DNA of 64,000 nt from Dipteronia dyeriana (lineage: Eukaryota; Streptophyta; Magnoliopsida; Sapindales; Sapindaceae). Shown in pieces: positions 57,700 to 64,000 of the stretch. The DNA is taken from the NCBI GenBank assembly GCA_032871835.1, contig CM065300.1, positions 10,001 through 74,000 of the forward strand. The letters run 5' to 3'. The notes below the pieces were generated by a model. It had not been told where the DNA came from and searched no databases. It saw only the letters and a program-made list of their open reading frames with translations. A program made the position numbers and the translations under genes. Position 1 is the first letter of the stretch. Each line of letters begins with the position of its first letter.

Positions 57700-58443
57700 G
57701 ATAGGTACCTCACCTAGGGAACAAGCACTCATGTTAAACCTCTCTAGTACTCTATCAATGTAAGTCTTTTGAGATAATTCAAGCAAACCACATGACCTAT
57801 CACGTTGTATCTCAATACCAGGGACATAAGAGGTTTCCCTAAGATCCTTCATTTCAAAGCTACGAGATAGAAAATTCTTGGTATCATGCAGCAACCCTAA
57901 ATTATTTCTAGCGAGCAAAATATCATCAACATAAAGTATGAGAAAAATAAAATTGCTTCTACTGACCTTGAGGTATATGCAATGATCCATCAAATTTTCA
58001 ACAAAACCATATGATGTAACGACTTCATCAAATTTCAAATACTATTGCCTTGAAGCTTGTTTCAAACCATAAATTGATTTTCTGAGCTTACAGACCATAT
58101 GTTCCTTTCCAACCGCCTGAAAACCTTCAGGTTGCATCATGTATACATCCTCTACGAGATCTCCATTTAGGAAAGCAGTTTTCACATACACTTGATGCAA
58201 CTCTAAATCAAAATGAACAACTAAGGCCATAATATTCCTAAAGGCAACTTTAGAAGAGACGGGAAAAAAAGTCTCGGTATAATCAATACCTTCCTTTTGA
58301 CTGAACTCTTTCGCTACAAGTTTAGCTTTATGTCTCTCAACATTGCCTTTAGAGTCTCGTTTAGTCTTAAAAACCCATTTGCAGCCAATGGACTTAAAAC
58401 CATCAGGCAGTTCAACCAAATCCCAAACACGATTTGTATCCAT
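57700..58443 (-). pseudogene. Reverse transcriptase of copia element 2 (broken, truncated)
   Basis: MDTNRVWDLVELPDGFK, CKWVFKTKRDSKGN, EGIDYTETFFPVSSKVAFRN, VKTAFLNGDLVEDVYMM and LRKSIYGLKQASRQ, then TAG in place of Trp at about 58,040, then YLKFDEVVTSYGFVENLM. The catalytic motif is intact (LYVDDILLARNN). It ends after CSLGEVPIVKG, where unrelated DNA begins. Confidence 0.9.
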
Positions 58444-58619
58444 GGATCAGTTCATCGATCATAGCATCCATCCATTTTGACGATTGAGGGTTCTGAACAG
58501 CTTGATCATAATTCCTAGGATCGTCATCCACTCCTAAGTCAAAATTATTCTCCTGTAAATAAACAATATAATTATCAGGAATGGCAGATCTTCGGACTCT
58601 CGAGATCTCTTTAAAGGAA

Positions 58620-58968
58620 CATCAACAACTGGTTGTGGCTTATCAACGACTAGCTAGGGTTCATCAATAGCTAGCTCAGGCTCATAAATAACCAGTTGAG
58701 GTTCAACAACAATTGGTAAGGGCTCATCTTCTTGTTCAGATAGAGAATCATCATGAAGCTCCAAAAGAGGTGGTATGACAATATCTAATGAAGTAAAAGA
58801 TGTCGGATTATCCGATTTGTCCTCCTCAAACTCAAAATCTTGAATTTGCATATTCTTCTCAACTTCATTACCTTTCTCCAAGAATACATCACGTTTAGAT
58901 TCAACTATCCTCAGAGTATGTAGGACAATAAAATCTATATCCTTTCGATTTATCCGCATATCCCACAA
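58620..58968 (-). pseudogene. Linker between integrase and reverse transcriptase, copia element 2
   Basis: Acidic linker (QDFEFEEDKSDNPTSFTS, SEQEDEPLPIVVEPQLV) equivalent to 28,680-29,030, with fewer DEPQPVV-type repeats. Confidence 0.7.
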
Positions 58969-59760
58969 AAAATGTACTAACTGTCTTAAAATCCAGCTTT
59001 TTCAAATTAGGATCATAAGGTATCACTTCCACGGGACATCCCCATACTCTCATGTGATTTAATTTTGGCTTCGAACTAAACCACATTTCAAACAGAGTCT
59101 TAGGCACAGATTTGCTGGAAACTCTATTAAGAATGTAATTTGTCATCTTTAATACATCACCTCATAAAAATTTAGGAAAAGAATTCGTACTGATCATACT
59201 TCTTACCATGTCCATTAATGTACGATTCCGCCTCTCAGAAACTCCATTCTATTCAGGTTCACTAGGCATAGTGTATTGAGCACCAATCCCACATTCTTAC
59301 AAAAACCTCGTAAACGGACCAAAATTCTGACCAGCTTCACCATACTTACCATAATATTCACCCTACGATCAGATCTAACACATTTGATCTTTCTTTCTAA
59401 TTTCAATTCAACCTCAGCCTTATATATTTTGAAGATATTCAAGGCTTCGGATTTCTCGTGAATGTGATAGATATAACCATAATGTGAGAAATCATCAATG
59501 AAAGAAATGAAATATTTATATCCACCAAGTGCGGCGGGTGAAAATGGCCCACATATATTGGTATGGATAATTTCCAACAGATTTTGACTTTTGGAGCCCC
59601 TTTCTTTTTAGCTATTGTCATTTTACCCTTCAAAATTAATACAAGACTCAAAATCTGAAAAGTCAAGTGAATCAAGAATATCATTTCTGACTAATCTTTC
59701 GATTCGATCTTTGGATATATGGCCTAAACATCTATGCCATAGCATGGACGAACAATTTTC
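58900..59760 (-). pseudogene. Integrase of copia element 2 (broken)
   Basis: The N-terminal zinc region keeps both His (LWHRCLGHISKDRIERLVRN), but the Cys pair is damaged (SCINFEG then stop). Core: [45 protein letters not shown] after a base loss that destroys the GGEY part, and ERRNRTL-like sequence in another frame. The C-terminal part reads ILNRVSSKSVPKTLFEMWF and WGCPVEVIPYDPN. Several frameshifts. Confidence 0.85.
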
Positions 59761-59775
59761 TCTCTAGCGTTTAGA

Positions 59776-60094
59776 TCAAATGGTAGAATTTATCACAGTA
59801 GCGGAACGAGAACATTCACCAATAAAACCAGAGTGTAAATTCAATTTATATAAACCATCACACAAACAACCAGAACTAATGAGAATAGAACCATGATAAA
59901 GAGAAAATCCTTTATTAATGAATTCAAAACGATATCCACTAATATCAAACTTAGAAATGGAAATCAAATTACGTCTGATAGAAGGAACAAAAACAACATG
60001 AAAAAAAAATTCTGAAGCTAAAGGTAATCTAACAACTCCTATAAACTCAACTAAAGCCTTCTTTCCATTTCCCATGAAAATGACAGCTTATTTA
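59776..60094 (-). pseudogene. Post-protease segment of copia element 2
   Basis: MGNGKKALVEFIGVVRLPLA, FVPSIRRNLISISKFDISGY and FINKGFSLYHGSILI form the conserved region between protease and integrase. The DSG active site itself is deleted: the sequence passes from KKHIEG straight to a segment equivalent to LQS-FRS of element 1. Confidence 0.8.
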
Positions 60095-60980
60095 TCCCTT
60101 GGTTTCCTTTTGCTTCTGAAGCCCTTCTATGTGTTTCTTAAACTTGAAGCAATCCTTTTTCATATGGCATTTCTTGCTACACCAAAAACACTTGCCTTTC
60201 ATGTCATCATCCTTAGCCTTAATGAACCCATTAGTTTTGCCAGCTTTCTTTCCATGATGTTTAAACTTCTTACCCAATTGAACTTCTTCTTACCCTTGTT
60301 GTTGTGAGTAACCATACGAGCACTTTGTTTCTTACTTTTGCGAATAGTCTCTTCCTCCTGGACCACAATTGCAGTTATTTGGTCCAAAGCCCATTCCGTC
60401 TCTTGAGCATTATAAGAGGTTTTAGAACATCAAATTCACTTGGAAGAGAATCAAGGACTTGCCATACAAGGTGAGAGCCAGAGATCTCGGTATCCAGATC
60501 CCTTAATTTCATGACCATATAAGTCATTTTCATAATATGCTTACGAACATCACCGGTACCATCATAAACCGTTATCGCCAGCTGGCTCAGATACTTTCCC
60601 CTCTCAGCCTTGCTTCGCTTCTTGAACTTGCCACTCACAGCTTTAAGAAAAGCCTTTGCATCCTTACATTTTGGAATAATCTTCTTAATAGTTTTGGCAA
60701 TGGACAAACGCATGATCATTAGACATTTCCGATTATACTCTTTCCACTTCTTTCTATAAGACCTCTGTTTATCAGTACTTTCATCGGTGAGTTTAGAAGG
60801 CTTCTTCTCACGTAACAAAAGGTCTATACCCCAAAGAGCTAGAATAGTAGTGAGAGTCTCTTTTCCATTCCTCGAAATTAGTCTCATCCAATGGTTTAAT
60901 AGCAGACAATTGCGAAACAACGTTGTTGACATTAAAAATTGAATATCAAAACAAAGGATTTCATGCATATAACATAACAA
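60095..60980 (-). pseudogene. Gag of copia element 2 (broken)
   Basis: Readable parts include LALWGIDLLLREKKPSKLTD, KCLMIMRLSIAKTIKKIIPK, VSGKFKKRSKAERGKYLSQL, SGSHLVWQVLDSLPSEFDVL and NGLWTKWTK-like sequence after a shift. The zinc knuckle CFWCSKKCHMKKDC (about 60,153-60,194) is intact as C-x2-C-x4-H-x4-C, unlike in element 1. The frame ends at KETKG, where a deletion has removed the protease active site. Confidence 0.85.
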
Positions 60981-61019
60981 TCAAAACATTTATAGAAATA
61001 AAATTCAACATGTGATTGG

Positions 61020-62589
61020 GCAAAGATCACTACATTATATAAATGAATTCCTTAAGATGATGAACCTCCTACGGAGAAGAACATCACCTATCACATGTGA
61101 TAGCCCTCCTACGGGGACGACTAAAACATGTATAAAGTTTCTATTATTGCAGTTCTATAGATGAATACCTCAAGATGATGAACCTCCTACGGAAAAGAAC
61201 TACGGAGATGATTAACACAAGCATTTTCATCTTTGCAGTTCAAATTTAATAATTGATTACTAACGAATATATTAAAATCTGTAATGATTAGTCACTAAGT
61301 GAAACATAATCATCTAAATTATGAGAGTATTCAATCAAATATTAAAACTATCAAATTAATAATCGTCAGCCAACTAAATTCTCAAAATCGAAATGATTAG
61401 CTACTACGTGAAAACATAACCATCCGATTCATGAGAATATACAAAACAAATTATTAATTTCAACAAAATAATCAATATAAAAACTTAATGATTAGTCAAC
61501 TACGTAGAAACATAAACATTCGAAATCACAAAGATTATCAACTGCAATTATTTCCAAAATCCTTTTGAAAATTACAAAAACTGCCCCTGATTTTGTTAAA
61601 TTATAAAAATGCCCCGTAAGATTTAGCAATTACAAATCGACCCTTGAATTTTGTCATAATTACAAACTGACCCAGTGAGTTTTGATAATTATAAATTGTC
61701 CCTAAAACTTTTTAAAATGACAAAGTGACCTCAAAAATTTTCATTAATTATAAATCGACCCTAAAACTATTTTGAAATTGCAAACTAGTCCAGTAAGTTT
61801 TATAATATCAAATTAACCCTATAATTTTATCAAAATTACAAAAAGGCCCAAAATAATTGTAAATCAGTCCCTCAAGAATATCAAATTCTCAAAAGATGGC
61901 CCAAAGCAAAATCAGCCATGGAAACCCTAGACCTTCATGCGCTGCCGCCTCTACAACCTGTCTATCTCCTGAATGCAACGAGACCCAATCTACCCCAGAT
62001 CTCGAACGATTGCGATTGATCGGCCTCTAAGCTCGAGTCTTGGACGATCGATCCGTGTGGTCGACTGACCTTCATCTGGTCATGATCGATAACCGACATG
62101 GTTCGTAGGTGCAAAATGACTGGAAAAGTAGCAAAAGTCATCGACTGTGACGTTTACCGGAGAAGAGGCAGCGATGGGTGGGTAGGCAATCGAGTTTGGG
62201 CATGGTTGAGCAGAGTTGGGCTGAGTGACCAGAAAGAAGGGAACGACTTGTCTGGTGATAGGATTAGAGACCAACAACGAGTCTTGGGTTGTGATCTAAG
62301 AAGGAAATCAATAAGGATCTGGGTCTGGTGAGAAACCCAGTTCTTGTATGGTCAGATCCTACAACCATCAGACCATGGCCTTCGAATTTGAACAGATGAA
62401 AACTAAAATCTAAAATCTAAATTCTTGTTCGTATATTGGTCGATTCCTATCATCAAATTTCTATATAGAAATAAATCATCAAACAAAAGATTTTCTCAAA
62501 TGGGTTTAACATATATCAATATCTTCATGTATCAAAACAGTAGAAGAATAATAATAACTTTAATATTCAACCTATATAAAAATACGAAT
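61020..62589 (-). repeat. Leader of copia element 2
   Basis: It carries the same tandem repeats as the leader of element 1: AATCATCTAAATTATGAGAG/ACGTGAAAACATAACCATCC units at 61,290-61,520 and short TTACAAATCGACCCT-type repeats at 61,560-61,880. No MITE is present at the place equivalent to 24,890. Small frames here (for example 62,098-62,331) are not convincing. Confidence 0.7.
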
Positions 62590-62601
62590 GCTCCGATACC
62601 A
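62590..62601 (-). other. Primer-binding site of copia element 2
   Basis: TGGTATCGGAGC on the minus strand, one base from TGGTATCAGAGC (initiator tRNA-Met complement). It lies one base after the LTR end. Confidence 0.85.
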
Positions 62602-62602
62602 C

Positions 62603-63119
62603 TGTTGGAGTTGTATGTAACCAAACATATATATATTTGTATTAAATACATAAGCCTGAATTCATGCATGAATTTCCTGAATCTATTGAATAATTCAAGA
62701 AAACCAACCTGAAAATAAAACAAATAAATAGTTAAAATAATAGAGAGTCTTCTACTCTCTACTCACCTTTCTCAGATTGTCCAATGGGGAGACAATTCTG
62801 TAATCCGTTATATGGGTGAGAGTAGGGAACCTCTACATATAGTATAACTTCCTAGAATCCTAACCCATAAAGGATTCTCAACCCTAATAGGATGGCTAGT
62901 CCTAAAAGGAATACTAGGCTCAGACATATACAATAGCCCATATCATATCCTACATTTATTTAATGTAGCTAAGGTGCAACGAGCCTAACAAATATTGATC
63001 ACAATCAAACGGGATTTTCCGGTCAACTCTCACTTACTTAAATATTCCAATCCATTCGGTTTTTCGTAAGCATAAAATATAACGTCATATGTTGCTCACA
63101 GTTTTATAAGAACTTTACA
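62603..63119 (-). repeat. 5' LTR of copia element 2 (517 bp)
   Basis: Starts TGTAAAGTTCTTATAAAACT on the minus strand at 63,119 and ends CCAACA at 62,603. It is collinear with 24,135-24,647. The start dinucleotide TG is intact here, unlike CG in element 1. Confidence 0.9.
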
Positions 63120-64000
63120 GAATGTAATCTGAGCAAACTAAAATTCATGTCATTGCTAAGAATTTGATCCTCAGCAACCAAACAAGCTGTCAGTAATAAC
63201 ACATTACAGTTAAAACCAATACTACAAATTACCAACATCCTAGTGAGTTACAATTGACCATGATCTAAAATGAATTGTGTTGTATACAATTCAACCAACT
63301 ATAAATTCTCAAAAATATTGAACCCAAATTTCTTGCTTCAATGAAACATACAATTGAAAGTTAAAAATAAATAAAGAAGCCAAAGAAGCTAAAACTGAAA
63401 CTACAGATGAGCAACCAAGCAAAAACAATATCAATATCACAATATATAAAACTATACACATGTATTAACATAGCCATCATTATCTTAAAAGGGTATCAAG
63501 TATTTGGAAAAATAAAACGATAGAAATTTATTGTAGAAGTAAAATTCCATTTCTCTTTCTCTTATTCTCTCTATCTCTCTCTCAATTTCAAAATGGGTTT
63601 GTCCTAGCATGAGTATCTGTACATGTTTCTGTAACTCCTTTTCAGTGTCCTCCAAATGGTTCAAAGGTTTATTATCTGTCTTGAAAGTTCTTTCTAGGGT
63701 TTCACCTTCTTTGTTGATCATCTTCCCTTGGATCTAATGTACATATAATAAAGAAAAAAATAAAGTTATTGAAAATCCGAGGTTAGCTAGTGCTTTATTT
63801 TACTGAAATCACTAGGGTCTGAACTTTGAACCTGGTAAACAAATCATTCAATCAACTCTTTTTCCTCACTGACCATAACAATATTTCTTCTGAAAATGTC
63901 AACCCCAATTAGTAATTTCATGAGCTTTTTTTCTATTCTTAATTCTGCTTAAACTATTACAAGAAAAAATACATACAATCAACTAAAAATTCTAATTTAT
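63120..64000 (-). other. Right flank with one exon-like frame
   Basis: 63,120-63,480 is AT-rich and featureless. At 63,485-63,735 (minus) an ATTAG acceptor-like site precedes IQGKMINKEGETLERTF, NKPLNHLEDTEKELQKHV and QILMLGQTHFEIEREIERI, a charged helix-like frame of about 80 codons. Its tail (EREIERIREREME) overlaps a CTCTCTAT microsatellite. It could be the last exon of a gene lying beyond the window; I do not recognise it. 63,740-64,000 shows nothing further. Confidence 0.3.

Larger units (their letters stand above)
57690..63119 (-). mobile_element. Ty1/copia retrotransposon 2, decayed and 3'-truncated
   Basis: Same family as copia element 1, opposite strand. Parts: 5' LTR 62,603-63,119, primer-binding site 62,590-62,601, leader 61,020-62,589, gag, integrase and reverse transcriptase down to about 57,690. 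The RNase H end and 3' LTR are missing. It lies outside the right arm, so it is not simply the mirror image of element 1, which sits at the inner end of the left arm. Confidence 0.92.

Noticed and set aside
62098..62331. 77-codon plus-strand frame (MVRRCKMTGKVAK...)
   Set aside because: It lies in the leader of copia element 2, antisense to it, and the equivalent part of element 1 does not keep it open.
24135..63119. The idea that the two copia copies are the ends of one larger inverted duplication
   Set aside because: Their positions relative to the arms differ (inner edge on the left, outside on the right) and the DNA next to each LTR does not match.

Overview
The window is nuclear DNA of a flowering plant, probably a eudicot. 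The reasons are Ty1/copia retrotransposons primed from initiator tRNA-Met, hAT-like and PIF/Harbinger-like elements with intact target-site duplications, GT-AG intron remnants, and the wreck of a plant-type organellar glycyl-tRNA synthetase gene. I see no intact host gene and no RNA gene. About two thirds of the window is strand-asymmetric low-complexity tandem repeat.

Layout. 1-2,984: AT-rich flank and a broken glycyl-tRNA synthetase gene (five exon remnants, one large internal exon missing). 2,985-24,134: left arm of a giant imperfect inverted repeat. It starts with a low-copy segment and continues as blocks of GATGTA hexamers, a TATAATATTAGAAG-type minisatellite, 75-110 bp units rich in GGGAGCGGGAGCG separated by T-rich DNA, and CTTGCTTG/TGTGTATTTTG arrays. 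Within this arm the order array, then CTTGC block, occurs twice as a direct duplication. 24,135-31,555: Ty1/copia element 1 (plus strand). 31,556-34,573: gag-only remnant of a second retroelement (minus strand) with its long terminal repeat. 34,574-36,314: a block of the left-arm repeat family in direct orientation. At about 36,315 the orientation flips. 36,316-37,044 is the extra inner continuation of the right arm and 37,045-53,675 is the collinear right arm. 53,676-57,690: a decayed retroelement gene with a 'putative gypsy type transposon' domain. About 57,690-63,119: Ty1/copia element 2 (minus strand), truncated at its 3' end. 63,120-64,000: flank with one exon-like reading frame.

The arms can be ordered in time by insertions. 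A PIF/Harbinger-like element (17,578-18,530 and 44,874-45,627) and a short hAT-like element (22,311-22,771 and 39,940-40,504) sit at matching places in both arms, so they predate the inversion-duplication. A 1.4 kb hAT derivative (11,878-13,301) and a 0.74 kb MITE (47,948-48,687) occur in one arm each, and their empty sites can be read in the sister copies, so they came later.

I found no operon-like or protein-based system. The unusual feature is the architecture: a long fold-back locus built from repeats whose units resemble short purine-rich exons between T-rich introns. If transcribed, it would make a very long imperfect hairpin RNA. That last step is inference only. All element calls come from reading the sequence by eye; array edges are accurate to a few tens of bases.
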